Notes: a model not told the origin generated them from the sequence alone. Positions 44,784 to 56,079 are shown, counted from the first letter of the stretch. The stretch is 64,000 bases of DNA from Brevundimonas lutea (GCF_003704105.1 NZ_QUOQ01000006.1:124001-188000); one strand, 5' to 3'. Translations and numbers: made by a program.

Positions 44784-45128
44784 GGGGCCTCAGTCAGTCG
44801 CTTTGGGAGAGGCGGCATATGGGGCGGGCGAGGGGGCGGGTCCAGACGGCGGGGCAAACGCTGCAGTCCGAGCTGACTTCGCTGCCAAAACGGGTTCATC
44901 ACAACGAACACGACGGGACCGCACATGTGTCGGTCTATCGCGTCCAAAGTCGATCCTTGGAGGTATGGCGGCGTTCGCCGCCTTTAGCTTCCTCGACGCG
45001 CTGATAAGCATTCAGGATCGACGGTCAGCATGTCGGCGCTTCGCACGCGTCGTGTTCGTTGTGGCCTTCCGTCGTGGCCGTTGTGATGAATCTCTGGGGC
45101 CGCGCCCACCGGCTGTAGGGCGAGCGCC
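44784..45128. other. 345-base non-coding gap with intergenic repeat
   Basis: The gap between the thrS stop and the hslU start contains no plausible gene; the short open frames here do not resemble proteins. Its main content is the inverted-repeat element described separately. The hslU promoter must also lie here. Confidence 0.6.
44893..45090. repeat. Dispersed intergenic repeat, copy B, with long inverted arms
   Basis: Bases 44893-44917 are identical to 1049-1073. Within it, CACAACGAACACGACG (44900-44915) has a perfect 16-base inverted match at 45048-45063, and TTCATCACAACG (44895-44906) a perfect inverted match at 45079-45090. The right arm splits the two halves by a 15-base insertion (GTCGTGGC-type). 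The arms enclose about 130 bases of ordinary sequence, so this resembles two facing copies of one element. Confidence 0.7.
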
Positions 45129-47066
45129 TTAGCCGGCCGCGCGATCCCGCTTGATGTCCGGCGGGGTCGCTTCGTCGGTCAGGAGGCGGATGGCTTCGTC
45201 CAGCGTCACCACCGTCTGAGCCTGGCTGCCCAGGCGGCGGATGGCGACCGTACCGGCCTCGGCCTCGTTCCGGCCCACCACAGCGATGACCGGCACCTTG
45301 CCGACCGAGTGTTCGCGCACCTTGTAGCCGACCTTCTCGTTCCGGAGATCGGTCTCGACGCGCAGGCCGGCGGCCTTGAACCGGGCCGCGACCTCCTCCG
45401 CGTACGGATCGGCGTCGGAGGTGATGGTCGCCACCACCGCCTGGGTCGGCGCCAGCCACAGGGGAAAGGCCCCGGCGTAGTTCTCGATCATGATGCCGAT
45501 GAACCGCTCGAAACTGCCCAGGATGGCCCGGTGCAGCATCACGGGGCGGTGCTTGGCGCCGTCCTCGCCGACATATTCCGCGTTCAGCCGTTCCGGCAGG
45601 ACATAGTCCAGCTGGATGGTGCCGCAGGTCCATTCGCGGCCGATGGCGTCCTTGACCACGAAATCCAGCTTGGGCGCATAGAAGGCGCCGTCGCCCTCGG
45701 TGACCACTGGCTCGGTCCCGGCGGCGCGGGCCGCCTCGGCCATCTGGGCCTCGGCCTTGTCCCAGAATTCGTCCGTGCCGGCGCGGACCTCCGGGCGGGT
45801 GCCCAGGCTGATGTAGGCGGTCTGCATGCCCAGATCGGCGTGGACGCTGTGAGCCAGCTCGATGAAGTCGGCCGTCTCAGAAACGATCTGGTCCTCACGG
45901 CAGAAGATGTGGGCGTCGTCCTGGGTGAAGCCGCGCACCCGCATCAGACCGTGCAGGGCGCCCGACGGTTCATAGCGGTGGCAGGCGCCGAACTCGGCCA
46001 TGCGCAGCGGCAGCTCGCGATAGGACCGCTGACCCTGGTCGAAAATCTGCACGTGACCCGGGCAGTTCATCGGCTTGAGGCTGAGCGTCTCGCCCTCGAC
46101 CGTCTCGCAGACGAACATGTTGGGGCGGTATTTGTCCCAGTGGCCGGACGCCTCCCAGAACTTGCGATCCAGCACCTGGGGCGTCTTGACCTCGACATAG
46201 CCGGCCTTGTCCAGGCGGCGGCGCATATAGGCCTCGATCACCTGCCACAGCACCCAGCCCTTGGGGTGCCAGAAGACCATGCCTCGGCCCTCTTCCTGCA
46301 TGTGGAAGAGCTCCATCTGGCGACCCAGCTTCCTGTGGTCGCGCTTCTCGGCCTCCTCGATGCGGGTCAGATAGGCGTCGAGGTCCTCCTTGGTGGCCCA
46401 GGCGGTGCCGTACATGCGCTGGAGCTGTTCGCGTTTGGAATCGCCTCGCCAATAGGCGCCGGCGAGCTTGGTCAGTTTGAAGGCCTTGCCGACGTGGCGC
46501 GTGGAGGGGAAGTGCGGTCCCCGGCACAGGTCGATCCAGTCGCCCTGTTTGTACAGGGTGATGGTCTCGGTCTCGGGCAGATCGCGGATCAGCTCGGCCT
46601 TGAACTTCTCGCCCTTGGCCTCGAAGAATTTGATGGCCTCGTCGCGGTCCCAGACCTCGCGTTCGAACTTGGAGTCGCGGTCGATCAGCCGGCCCATCTC
46701 CTTTTCGATGGCGGCGAAGTCGTCGGTCGAGAAGGGCTCCTCGCGGAAGAAATCATAATAGAATCCGTCCTCGATCGCCGGGCCGATGGTGACCTGGGTT
46801 CCGGGGAACAGGTTCTGCACCGCCTCGGCCAGGACGTGGGCGCAGTCGTGGCGGATGGTGTAGAGCGCCTCGGGATCGTCGCGCATGATCAGGCGGAAGT
46901 CGCCGCCGGTCTCCAGCTCGCGACCCATGTCGCGCTGCTGGCCGTTCAGCTCGGCCAGCAAGGCCTTCTTGGCCAGGGACGGCGAGATGGAGGCGGCCAC
47001 GTCGCGGGCCGTGGAGCCTTGGGGATATTCACGGACGGCGCCGTCGGGGAATTTCAGTTCGATCAT
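45129..47066 (-). CDS. thrS: Threonyl-tRNA synthetase
   Basis: A 645-residue class II synthetase: N-terminal TGS domain ([24 protein letters not shown]), editing domain with [16 protein letters not shown] and the Cys/His pair in [11 protein letters not shown], catalytic core with [25 protein letters not shown] and [16 protein letters not shown], and the C-terminal anticodon-binding domain. It charges tRNA-Thr and hydrolyses mis-charged Ser. ATG 47066 overlaps the yidD stop by ATGA, so the two genes are translationally coupled. Confidence 0.97.
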   Translation of the reverse strand: MIELKFPDGAVREYPQGSTARDVAASISPSLAKKALLAELNGQQRDMGRELETGGDFRLIMRDDPEALYTIRHDCAHVLAEAVQNLFPGTQVTIGPAIEDGFYYDFFREEPFSTDDFAAIEKEMGRLIDRDSKFEREVWDRDEAIKFFEAKGEKFKAELIRDLPETETITLYKQGDWIDLCRGPHFPSTRHVGKAFKLTKLAGAYWRGDSKREQLQRMYGTAWATKEDLDAYLTRIEEAEKRDHRKLGRQMELFHMQEEGRGMVFWHPKGWVLWQVIEAYMRRRLDKAGYVEVKTPQVLDRKFWEASGHWDKYRPNMFVCETVEGETLSLKPMNCPGHVQIFDQGQRSYRELPLRMAEFGACHRYEPSGALHGLMRVRGFTQDDAHIFCREDQIVSETADFIELAHSVHADLGMQTAYISLGTRPEVRAGTDEFWDKAEAQMAEAARAAGTEPVVTEGDGAFYAPKLDFVVKDAIGREWTCGTIQLDYVLPERLNAEYVGEDGAKHRPVMLHRAILGSFERFIGIMIENYAGAFPLWLAPTQAVVATITSDADPYAEEVAARFKAAGLRVETDLRNEKVGYKVREHSVGKVPVIAVVGRNEAEAGTVAIRRLGSQAQTVVTLDEAIRLLTDEATPPDIKRDRAAG

Positions 47067-47299
47067 GGGTTCGTCTTCACGGGCGGGACCGGGTCGTATC
47101 CGGAGGCGCCCCAGGGGTGGCATTTGCAAAAGCGGCGGGCGGCCAGCCAGCCGCCCCGGACGGGGCCGTGCTGGATCAGGGCGTCGCGTCCATAGTCCGA
47201 ACAGGTCGGCTGGAAGCGGCACGACTGACCGAAGAACGGCGACAGGGTCAGCTTGTAGGTCCGGTGGACCAGGCGAACGCCGCGTTCATAGGCAGACAT
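47063..47299 (-). CDS. yidD: Membrane protein insertion efficiency factor YidD
   Basis: A 78-residue protein with the family core [33 protein letters not shown] and [15 protein letters not shown]. YidD lies at the inner face of the membrane and assists YidC. In many bacteria it is beside rpmH-rnpA-yidC; here it precedes thrS, an arrangement I recall from other alphaproteobacteria. Confidence 0.94.
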   Translation of the reverse strand: MSAYERGVRLVHRTYKLTLSPFFGQSCRFQPTCSDYGRDALIQHGPVRGGWLAARRFCKCHPWGASGYDPVPPVKTNP

Positions 47300-47372
47300 G
47301 ACGGCCGGGGCGGTTGGAGGAGGAGGTCGCGGCGCTTATCCCCCATGCGTGGGGACCGGGCAACCGCGACGC

Positions 47373-47831
47373 TCAGGCCGCGCCGGCGATGGGAGTTCGG
47401 CTGGTCTTCCTCTGAGCCTCGCGCACGGCGTCCATGGTCGCCTCGACAGCCACCAGGGTGGAGGCGTGGCGGGCCGGATAGTCGGCGACCTGTTTCAGGG
47501 CGCGCAGGCCCTCGAACCGGCCGACGGGCCCGTCGCCGCCCGATTTCAGCATGGCGACCATGGCGTCGCGGGCCTGTTCCAGCTCATCGACCGTGGCCCC
47601 GATGACGCTCTGGCCCAGTACCCCGGCGGCGGCCTGGCCCAAGGCGCAAGCCTTCACCTCCTGGGCGAAGTCGGCGATCCGGTCGCCGTTCAGCACCACA
47701 TCGACCACGGCGCGCGATCCGCACAGCTTGGCGACGCGCTCGCCGGTGCCGCCTGGCGCGGCCAGTCGGCCGGCGTGAGGCATCTCGGCGGCGAGGCGAA
47801 GGATGCGGGTGCTGTAGAGGTCGTCGATCAC
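47373..47831 (-). CDS. NifU/IscU N-terminal-like iron-sulfur scaffold protein
   Basis: A 152-residue protein of the NifU_N fold. Cys37 in AKLCGSRAVVDV and Cys62 in KACALGQAAAG match two of the three IscU cluster ligands. The third position, expected in YPARHAS near the C-terminus, is Ser/Thr rather than Cys, so cluster assembly as in IscU is uncertain. It starts with GTG, and lies 73 bases upstream of yidD on the same strand. Confidence 0.82.
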   Translation of the reverse strand: MIDDLYSTRILRLAAEMPHAGRLAAPGGTGERVAKLCGSRAVVDVVLNGDRIADFAQEVKACALGQAAAGVLGQSVIGATVDELEQARDAMVAMLKSGGDGPVGRFEGLRALKQVADYPARHASTLVAVEATMDAVREAQRKTSRTPIAGAA

Positions 47832-47875
47832 AGGTCAAGAGATAGGCCGTCCAGCAGCGGCGCGAAAGCGTGTGA

Positions 47876-48955
<1,080 letters not shown>

Positions 48956-49038
48956 ACGCGATCGGTCGCGGTGCTTCGTCCCTCGACAGGGCGGGCGGTC
49001 ACGGTGCTAAGGTCGCGTCAGAGGTGCAGGCAGGCGTG

Positions 49039-49683
49039 ATGACGGCCCCGACGGGAGCGACGAGCACGGCGAACGGGGCGGGACGCGCGGGCGACCTGGC
49101 CGAGGCGCACGCGCGCCTCCTCGCCGATCGCGACCTGCAGTTCCGCATGACCGAATTTCAGCCGCCGCGCCCGCCGGGATGGCTGGAGCCGTTGCTGGAC
49201 ATGCTGCGAGCGCTCGGTCCGCTATGGCAGGGCATTTTCTGGCTGGGGCTGGCGGCAATCGTGGCGACGATCCTTTGGCTGATCGGGCGTGAACTGGTGC
49301 GGATCGGGCGGTCGGCGCGGCCCGAGGCGCGGAACCTGGGTCCGGAGAGCTGGCGGCCGGATCAAGCGGCGGCGCGGGTGCTGCTGTCGGACGCAGACGC
49401 CCTGGCCGCCCAGGGCCGGTTCGCCGAGGCGGTGCACCTGATCCTGCTGCGCAGCATCGACGAGTTGAAGGCGCGGCGGCCCAGCGCCATCCGCCCGGCC
49501 CTGACCGCGCGCGACATCCGCGATCTCGACGCCCTGCCGGCCACGGCGCGGCCGGCCTTTGCGCGTATGGCCCAGGCGGTCGAGGCCAGTCTGTTCGGCG
49601 GCCGGCCGGTAGACGCCGACGCCTTCGCCGCCTGTCGCCGCGACTATGAGGCCTTCGCCCTGCCCGGAACCTGGACCGGATGA
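49039..49683 (+). CDS. DUF4129 membrane protein of the MoxR operon
   Basis: A 214-residue protein with one membrane helix (WQGIFWLGLAAIVATILWLIG) preceded by RDLQFRMTEFQPPRPPGWLEP and followed by a cytoplasmic DUF4129 domain (ADALAAQGRFAEAVHLILLRSIDEL, LTARDIRDLDALPATARPAF). It is the first of six tightly packed genes. DUF4129 often accompanies transglutaminase-like or MoxR/DUF58 genes. Its last bases overlap the next start by ATGA. Confidence 0.87.
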   Translation: MTAPTGATSTANGAGRAGDLAEAHARLLADRDLQFRMTEFQPPRPPGWLEPLLDMLRALGPLWQGIFWLGLAAIVATILWLIGRELVRIGRSARPEARNLGPESWRPDQAAARVLLSDADALAAQGRFAEAVHLILLRSIDELKARRPSAIRPALTARDIRDLDALPATARPAFARMAQAVEASLFGGRPVDADAFAACRRDYEAFALPGTWTG

Positions 49684-51008
49684 GCGTCGAGGCGGCGGCA
49701 AGCGCGGGGGTCGAAGGCGCGAGGTCGGGTCCGTTCAAGCCGGCGGTGGTCGTCGGCCTGGTTGGGGTCGCCGTCTTCGCCCTGGCGTCGATGGGTGTGC
49801 TCAGCGCCTATGCGCCCGACCTCAGGGACGGCGACGACGGCCAGGCCCACGCCCTGTCGAAATCGGCGGTAGGCTATGCCGGGCTTGTGCGATTGCTGGA
49901 GGAGACGGGTCGCGATCCCGTGATGGTCCGTGGCCCCGGCGAGCTGACGCCGAACAGCCTGACGATCGTCACGCCTCTGCACGGCGTCAGCCGCGAACCG
50001 CTGGAGGCCCTGGCCGAGAGCGATCGGGCCCTGCTGTATGTGCTGCCAAAGTGGAACACCACGCCCGATCCGGTGCGGCCGGGCTGGGTCCGGGCGGCGG
50101 GGCGGTTACCGCCCATGTTCGCCGCCGCCGTACTGCCGGACATGGGGGATGTCACGCCGGGGGCGCCGGGCGACGATCCCCGTGCCAATCAGGACGCCGA
50201 CCAGGATCTGGCCGTGGTCGCGGCCACAAGCGCCTTGGCGGTCACCGAGGTCGAGGGCGACAGCCGGCCGTCGCTGAGAACGAGCGCGGGCGCGATTTTG
50301 GGACGACCCGACCAACCTATCGAAGGCCTGCGCACCTTGTCGGGCGAGGGCTGGCGACCCGTGATCCTGGACGAGGCCGGGCGGGCGCTGGTCGTGACCC
50401 ATGACGAGACCGGTTCCTATGTGCTGGCCGAGCCGGACCTGCTGAACACCCAGGGCATGGCCGATCTGGGCCGGGCCCGGGCGGCCGTGGCGATGCTTGA
50501 CTATCTGGCGGGCGACGCGCCCCTGGTGTTCGACCTGACGGCGGCGGGGTTCAGCCGGCCGCGCAGCCTGCTGCGCCTGATGCTGGAGCCGCCGCTGCTG
50601 GGGTTCAGCCTGTGCCTGTTCGCAGCCTTCCTGCTGGTCGGCTGGGGCGCGCTGGTCCGGTTCGGTCCGCACCGACGGGGCGAGCGGGTCGTGCCGCTGG
50701 GCAAGCGCGCCCTGGCCGACAACACCGCCGCCCTGATCTCCCTGGCCGGCAAGGAGCACCGCCTGGCCGGTCCCTATGCGCGCCTGACCCGCGCCGCCGC
50801 GCTGAAGGCCGTGGCCGCGCCTGCCGACGGCGACGAGACGCGGCAGACGGCGCTGCTGGATCGGCTGGCCGAGGCCGGCGGCAGTCCGGAGCGGTGGACC
50901 GCGCTCAACGACCGGGCCCTGACGACGCGAACGCCCAAGGACCTGATGGCGCTCGCCCGCGCCCTGACTGACTGGAAGACCTCGATGACCAAGGGACGCC
51001 CTTCATGA
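49680..51008 (+). CDS. DUF4350 membrane protein of the MoxR operon
   Basis: A 442-residue protein with an N-terminal helix ([19 protein letters not shown]) and a second one ([25 protein letters not shown]) flanking a periplasmic DUF4350 domain that starts in [20 protein letters not shown]. The C-terminal cytoplasmic part ([25 protein letters not shown]) has a helical repeat. No enzymatic motif is seen. Overlaps both neighbours by ATGA. Confidence 0.87.
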   Translation: MSVEAAASAGVEGARSGPFKPAVVVGLVGVAVFALASMGVLSAYAPDLRDGDDGQAHALSKSAVGYAGLVRLLEETGRDPVMVRGPGELTPNSLTIVTPLHGVSREPLEALAESDRALLYVLPKWNTTPDPVRPGWVRAAGRLPPMFAAAVLPDMGDVTPGAPGDDPRANQDADQDLAVVAATSALAVTEVEGDSRPSLRTSAGAILGRPDQPIEGLRTLSGEGWRPVILDEAGRALVVTHDETGSYVLAEPDLLNTQGMADLGRARAAVAMLDYLAGDAPLVFDLTAAGFSRPRSLLRLMLEPPLLGFSLCLFAAFLLVGWGALVRFGPHRRGERVVPLGKRALADNTAALISLAGKEHRLAGPYARLTRAAALKAVAAPADGDETRQTALLDRLAEAGGSPERWTALNDRALTTRTPKDLMALARALTDWKTSMTKGRPS

Positions 51009-51961
51009 CCCCACAAGAGCTCGGCGCCCTGGCCGACCGTTTCCGCGCAGAGATCGGCAAGGCCGTGATCGGCCAGACCGCCTCGGTCGACCTGATGCTG
51101 ACGGCCCTGTTCGCCGGCGGTCACGTACTGTTGGAGGGACCGCCGGGGGTAGCCAAAACCCTGCTCGCCCAGAGCTTCTCGGCCGCCTTGGGGGTCCAGT
51201 TCGGCCGCATCCAGTTCACGCCCGATCTGATGCCCGGCGACATCCTGGGCTCCAACATCTTCAATTTCCAGACCTCCAGCTTCAGTCTGACGCGCGGGCC
51301 GATCTTCTGCGACGTGCTCTTGGCCGACGAGATCAACCGGACGCCGCCCAAGACCCAGGCGGCGCTGCTGGAGGCGATGCAGGAGCGTTCGGTGACCATC
51401 GACGGCGAGACCCACGCCCTGCCCCGGCGCTTCACCGTCATCGCCACCCAGAACCCCATCGAGCAGCAGGGTGTCTATCCCCTGCCCGAGGCCCAGCTGG
51501 ACCGGTTCCTGTTCAAGCATGTCCTGCCCTATCCGTCGCGCGAGGACGAGCTGCGGGTGGTGCGAGAACACGGGTCGCGGGTCGGTATGCCGGACCCCCG
51601 GACCCTGGGGGTCGAGACCGTGGCCGACGGCGCCACCCTGGAGGCGGCCGTGGCCGCCGTGGCCGCGATCCGGGTGTCCGACGAGGTGGTCGCCTATATC
51701 GTCGATCTGATCAGGGCCACCCGCGAGTCGGCCGATCTGATGACGGGCGCCTCGCCGCGCTCCGGGGCCATGCTGGGCGTCGCCGCGCGGGCGCGGGCGG
51801 CTCTGGACGGCCGCGACTATGTCATCCCCGACGATGTGAAGGCCCTGGCCTTGCCGGCGCTGCGCCACCGGGTCGTGCTGTCGCCCGCCGCCGAGATCGA
51901 GGGCCGCCGCGCCGACCAGGTGGTCGAGACCCTGGTCCATCAGGTCGCGGCGCCGCGATGA
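51005..51961 (+). CDS. moxR: MoxR family AAA+ ATPase
   Basis: A 318-residue AAA+ protein. Walker A is [13 protein letters not shown] (44-56), Walker [24 protein letters not shown], sensor 1 [26 protein letters not shown]. MoxR ATPases act as chaperones for assembling or activating metal or envelope complexes, usually with VWA-containing DUF58 proteins. It starts in an ATGA overlap and is followed after ten bases by the DUF58 gene. Confidence 0.95.
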   Translation: MTPQELGALADRFRAEIGKAVIGQTASVDLMLTALFAGGHVLLEGPPGVAKTLLAQSFSAALGVQFGRIQFTPDLMPGDILGSNIFNFQTSSFSLTRGPIFCDVLLADEINRTPPKTQAALLEAMQERSVTIDGETHALPRRFTVIATQNPIEQQGVYPLPEAQLDRFLFKHVLPYPSREDELRVVREHGSRVGMPDPRTLGVETVADGATLEAAVAAVAAIRVSDEVVAYIVDLIRATRESADLMTGASPRSGAMLGVAARARAALDGRDYVIPDDVKALALPALRHRVVLSPAAEIEGRRADQVVETLVHQVAAPR

Positions 51962-51971
51962 GGCGCCTTGC

Positions 51972-53318
51972 GTGAAACCTCTCTGGCGACCCCGATCCAG
52001 CGACGGTCCGAAGGTGCTGGTCTATCCGACCCGCGCCCTGGTGATGTGGGCCCTGGCCGGGGCGCCGGTCGCGCTTTTGGTCGGCGTGCTGGCGCCCGGG
52101 CTGTGGACGGTGGGGGTCGCCTGGTTGGCGGCGCTGGCCGGCGCGGCTGTGCTGGATGCGGTGCTTTCGCCCGCTGCGAGAGACGTGGAGCTGACCCTCG
52201 ACTCGCCAGACTATCTGGCCGTGGGTCGTCCCGGCGAAGCGGAGGTCAGGGCGACGACGGGGCGCGGACGCCTCCGCGGGCTGGAGGCGGCGCTGGACGC
52301 GGACGGCCCCGCCGGACTGATCGAGCCGAGCATCGCCGCCAGCTCTGACGGCGTCGCGCGATTCCTGATGGTCCCGCCGCGCCGTGGCCTGGTGGCCTTT
52401 CAGAGCCGATGGGCGCGATGGAAGGGGCCGCTGGGTCTGATGTGGCGCCAGCTGCGTCGCGACGACCGGGCCGAGGTCGGGGTCGGCGCCGACATCCGCC
52501 GCATCGAAAACGACGCCGTGCGCATGTTTTCCCGCGACGCCGAATTCGGCGCAAAGATCCAGCGCGACATAGGAGAGGGCGCCGAATTTCACGCCCTGCA
52601 AGAGTTCCGCTCCGGCATGGATCGCCGCACCATCGACTGGAAACAGTCGGCCCGGCACTGGCATCTGCTGGCCAAGGAGTTCCGCACCGAGCGCAATCAC
52701 CAGGTGGTCATGGCCCTGGACAGCGGTCGGGTGATGAGCGAGCCGGTCGGCGGCGCTCCGCGCATCGACCGGGCCGTGCACGGCGCGCTGCTCCTGGCCT
52801 ATGTCTGTCTGAGAAGCGGTGACCGGGCGGGCCTCTACGCCTTCGACGACCGGCCGCGTCTGTCGACCGGCGCCCTGACCGGAGTCGGCGCCTTTCCTCT
52901 GCTGCACCGGCAGGCGGCGCGGATCGACTACGGGACCGAGGAGACCAACTACGCGCTCGGGCTCAGCACGCTGTCGGCCGGCCTGCGGCGGCGCAGCCTG
53001 ATCGTCATCTTCACCGAGTTCGCCGACGCCACGGCGGCCGAGCTGATGCTGGAGAGCGTCGGCCGGGCGCTGCGCACCCATCTGATCCTGTTCGTAGTGA
53101 TGCGCGACGACGAGCTGGAGGGCATGGCCGGCCATGCGCCCGAGACGCCGGACGATGTCGCCCGCGCCGTGGTCGCGACCGATCTGATGCGTGAGCGGAC
53201 CCTGGTGCTGACCCGCCTGCGCCGCATGGGCGCCCACGTCGTCGAGGCCCCCGCCGATCAGGTCGGTCCGGCGGCGCTGAACGCCTATCTCGACCTGAAG
53301 CGCAAGGATCTGCTGTGA
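51972..53318 (+). CDS. DUF58 (VWA-like) protein of the MoxR operon
   Basis: A 448-residue protein with two N-terminal membrane helices (ALVMWALAGAPVALLVGVLAPGLW and GVAWLAALAGAAVLDAVL) and a DUF58 core containing EFHALQEFRSGMDRRTIDWKQSARHWHLLAKEF. A VWA-like segment follows (VVMALDSGRVMS, with a metal-site-like DxG). It is the usual MoxR partner. It starts with GTG 51972, and its end overlaps the next gene by GTGA. Confidence 0.9.
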   Translation: MKPLWRPRSSDGPKVLVYPTRALVMWALAGAPVALLVGVLAPGLWTVGVAWLAALAGAAVLDAVLSPAARDVELTLDSPDYLAVGRPGEAEVRATTGRGRLRGLEAALDADGPAGLIEPSIAASSDGVARFLMVPPRRGLVAFQSRWARWKGPLGLMWRQLRRDDRAEVGVGADIRRIENDAVRMFSRDAEFGAKIQRDIGEGAEFHALQEFRSGMDRRTIDWKQSARHWHLLAKEFRTERNHQVVMALDSGRVMSEPVGGAPRIDRAVHGALLLAYVCLRSGDRAGLYAFDDRPRLSTGALTGVGAFPLLHRQAARIDYGTEETNYALGLSTLSAGLRRRSLIVIFTEFADATAAELMLESVGRALRTHLILFVVMRDDELEGMAGHAPETPDDVARAVVATDLMRERTLVLTRLRRMGAHVVEAPADQVGPAALNAYLDLKRKDLL

Positions 53319-54331
53319 CCGACGCCGCTCCGCCGCTGAAGAGCCAGAGATTTCGCCGCGAGCGCGAGGCGCAGTGGAAGCGGCTCGACGCCATCGTCAC
53401 CAAGGCCGAGAAGAAGTCGCTACGCACGCTGAGCGATCAGGAGATCCTCGATCTGCCGGTGCTGTATCGCGGAGCCCTGTCGTCGTTGTCGGTGGCGCGC
53501 GCCACCTCGCTGGACGCCGGGCTGATCGCCTATCTTGAGAGCCTGTCGGCCCGGGCCTATTTCTTCGTCTATGGCGCGCGCACCTCGCCGTCGAAACAGG
53601 TGGCGACCTTCTTTCGCGACGCCTGGCCCCAGGCGGTGCGGGGCCTGTGGCGCGAGACCCTGGTCAGTGTCGCCGCCCTGGTGCTGGGCGCCGTGATGGC
53701 CGCCTGGTTGATGGGTCAGGAGGCGGACTGGTTCTACGCCTTCGTCGACGGCGGCCTCGCCTCCGGACGCGACCCGACCGCCAGCGCCGACAGCCTGAGA
53801 GAGACCCTGTATCACGACGAGGGATCGTCGGGGTTGTCGGCCTTCGCCGCCTTCCTGTTCACCCATAACGCCCAGATCGCCTTGGTCGCCTTTGCGCTCG
53901 GCTTCGCCTTTGGGGCGCCGACCCTGATCGTGCTGCTGGCCAACGGCGCCATGCTGGGGGCGATGATCCATGTCTTCGCGTCGAAGGGGCTGGGCTATGA
54001 GTTCGGGGGCTGGCTGGCCATCCACGGGGTGACCGAGCTGTTCGCCGTCATTCTGGCGGGCGCGGCGGGACTGCGGATCGGTTGGGCCGTGGCCTTCCCT
54101 GGCAGGATGGCGCGGCTCGACGCCGCCGCCGCCGCCGGCCGCCAGGGCAGCCTGGTGCTGGTCGGGGTGGTCGTCATGTTGTTCTGCGCCGGCCTGCTGG
54201 AAGGTTTTGGACGCCAGCTGATCACCCATGACGGCGCCCGCTACGCCGTGGCGGCCGTCACGGCTTTGATCTGGGCGCTGTACTTCTATGCCCCACGGCG
54301 TGCTCCGCGGGCCGGGAGCGATGGCTCGTGA
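53315..54331 (+). CDS. Stage II sporulation protein M-like membrane protein
   Basis: A 338-residue protein with about six membrane helices. AYFFVYGARTSPSKQVATFFRDAWPQAVR precedes the first helix; FLFTHNAQIALVAFALGFAFGAPTL and WLAIHGVTELFAVILAGAAGLRIG are SpoIIM/DUF95 signatures. Despite the name it has no link to spores here; the family occurs in MoxR-DUF58-RDD clusters of non-sporulating bacteria. It starts with GTG inside a GTGA overlap. Confidence 0.9.
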   Translation: MTDAAPPLKSQRFRREREAQWKRLDAIVTKAEKKSLRTLSDQEILDLPVLYRGALSSLSVARATSLDAGLIAYLESLSARAYFFVYGARTSPSKQVATFFRDAWPQAVRGLWRETLVSVAALVLGAVMAAWLMGQEADWFYAFVDGGLASGRDPTASADSLRETLYHDEGSSGLSAFAAFLFTHNAQIALVAFALGFAFGAPTLIVLLANGAMLGAMIHVFASKGLGYEFGGWLAIHGVTELFAVILAGAAGLRIGWAVAFPGRMARLDAAAAAGRQGSLVLVGVVVMLFCAGLLEGFGRQLITHDGARYAVAAVTALIWALYFYAPRRAPRAGSDGS

Positions 54332-55173
54332 GCGCCGCCGCGATGGAGCGGATGCTGGTCACGCCGGAGGGGGTGCCCCTCAGGCTCGGCGTCGGCACGG
54401 TGGGGGCCCGGTTCGGAGCGCTGCTGATCGATCTGGCCATCATCGTCGGCGCCATGATCGTGCTGACGATCGCCGCCCTGTCCACCTTCTTCGCCATCGG
54501 GCAATCGTCCGGAGAGCTGGTTCTGGTCATCTGGACGTTGGGGATGTTCCTGTTCCGGAACGCCTATTTCCTGCTGTTCGAAATGTCGCCCCGCGCCGCC
54601 ACGCCCGGCAAAAGGATCGTCGGCCTTAGGGTCGCCAGCCGCGACGGCGGGCGGCTGCGCCCCGAGGCGGTGTTCACCCGCAATGCGCTGCGAGAGCTAG
54701 AGCTGTTCCTGCCGATCACGGTGATGATCGGCGCGGGCGCACGCGGCGTGGACGGCTGGATTCATCTGGCCGCGGTGATGTGGTGCCTGGTCTTCGTGCT
54801 GCTGCCGGTGTTCAACCGCGACAAGCTGCGCGCCGGCGACATCGTGGCCGGCACCTGGGTGTTGACCGCGCCCAAGCCCCGGCTGGCCCGCGATCTGGCC
54901 GAGGAGGCGGCCCCGGCGGCGCCCGGAGGCTTCACCGAGGCCCAGCTCGACGCCTACGGCGTCCACGAACTGCACGTGCTGGAACAGGCCCTGCGCACCG
55001 CCGACCGCGCCACTCTGAGAGCCATCGCCCAGCGCATCGCCGCCAAGATCGACCACGAGCGGGGTTTCGAGAGCGACCGGGAGTTCCTCGCCGCCTATTA
55101 CCAGGCCATGCGCGGACGGCTGGAATCCGGCCTGCTGATGGGCCGCCGCCGACGCGACAAGCACGACCGCTGA
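54328..55173 (+). CDS. RDD family membrane protein of the MoxR operon
   Basis: A 281-residue protein with the RDD motif region VGTVGARFGALLIDLAIIVGAMI (the R-D-D residues of the family partly kept), then membrane helices and the cytoplasmic EAQLDAYGVHELHVLEQALRTADRATL. It closes the six-gene unit. It starts with GTG in a GTGA overlap. RDD proteins have been tied to ion or peptide transport in some bacteria; no role can be assigned here. Confidence 0.88.
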   Translation: MSAAAMERMLVTPEGVPLRLGVGTVGARFGALLIDLAIIVGAMIVLTIAALSTFFAIGQSSGELVLVIWTLGMFLFRNAYFLLFEMSPRAATPGKRIVGLRVASRDGGRLRPEAVFTRNALRELELFLPITVMIGAGARGVDGWIHLAAVMWCLVFVLLPVFNRDKLRAGDIVAGTWVLTAPKPRLARDLAEEAAPAAPGGFTEAQLDAYGVHELHVLEQALRTADRATLRAIAQRIAAKIDHERGFESDREFLAAYYQAMRGRLESGLLMGRRRRDKHDR

Positions 55174-55179
55174 GGCGCG

Positions 55180-56007
55180 TCAGCCGCCGAGCAGGTCCTC
55201 GATGACCTGACGGATCACGGCCTGGGCCGCACCGAAGCCGGGGCCAGGCCGCCCGGTGGTTGGGTCGAGATAGCGTCCCCGGCTGATCTCGATCTGGAGC
55301 GCCTCAACCCCTTCGTCCGGCCGGCCCCACAGTCGCGTGGCGTAACCTCCGGCGTAGGGCCGATTCAGCGCCACCCGCCAGCCGCGCCGCTCGAAGGCCG
55401 CGCGGGCGCGACGGGTCAGGGCGGCGCCGCAACTGCTTGCGTGGCGGTCGCCCAGCACCACATCGGGTCCGCCGGAGCCGCCCGCGGGCATGGAGTGCCA
55501 GTCGATCAGCGTCGCGCGGCCGTGGCGTTCTTGCGCTTCGGTCATCAGCGTGGCCAGCGCCTCGTGGTAGGGCCGATGAACCCGATCGATCCGGCCCTCC
55601 GCCTCCGTCGCCGACAACCGGGTGGCGCGGATCGGGCGCCCGTCCCCGGTCAGCCGGGGAATGACGCCATAACCGGCCTGGACGCGGGCGCTGACGGGTT
55701 GCGGCGGGTCGAAGCCTGCGACCACTTGCGGATCGAGGTCATCCGGTGCGCGATTGACGTCGACATAGGCCCGCGACACGGCGCACGCGATCAGAGGCGC
55801 GCCCAGGGCCACGCCCGGCCGGGCCAGCACGTCCATGGCCACGTCCTCGGCGCTGCGCAGCGAGCCTTCGTCCAGCGCGGGATCGGCGCCCAGGTCGGCC
55901 GGCAGGAACGTTCCGGAGTGCGGCGAGGCGAACACCCAGGGCCCAGCCTCGCCATCGGGGCGGTGGATAACCAGGGCGGACGCGGGCGAATCCGGGTGGA
56001 GCGGCAT
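55180..56007 (-). CDS. N-formylglutamate amidohydrolase family protein
   Basis: A 275-residue protein. VFASPHSGTFLP at the N-terminus, YVDVNRAPDDLDP, IDRVHRPYHEAL, LIDWHSMP and VLGDRHASSCG match the HutG-type N-formylglutamate deformylase family, with the metal ligands His30, His/Asp and His. It would release formate from N-formylglutamate in histidine breakdown; no other hut gene is near. It converges with the RDD gene and is divergent from cpdR, as I recall also for Caulobacter. Confidence 0.9.
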   Translation of the reverse strand: MPLHPDSPASALVIHRPDGEAGPWVFASPHSGTFLPADLGADPALDEGSLRSAEDVAMDVLARPGVALGAPLIACAVSRAYVDVNRAPDDLDPQVVAGFDPPQPVSARVQAGYGVIPRLTGDGRPIRATRLSATEAEGRIDRVHRPYHEALATLMTEAQERHGRATLIDWHSMPAGGSGGPDVVLGDRHASSCGAALTRRARAAFERRGWRVALNRPYAGGYATRLWGRPDEGVEALQIEISRGRYLDPTTGRPGPGFGAAQAVIRQVIEDLLGG

Positions 56008-56079
56008 CGGGCCTTCATGGCCGCTTTACCCTCCCCACGCTACGTTCAAGCCAGAGTGATTCTAACGAAAGGCCCCTCG

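Noticed and set aside
45309..47195. 628-codon open frame on the plus strand
   Set aside because: It is antisense to thrS, which is unambiguous; shadow frame.
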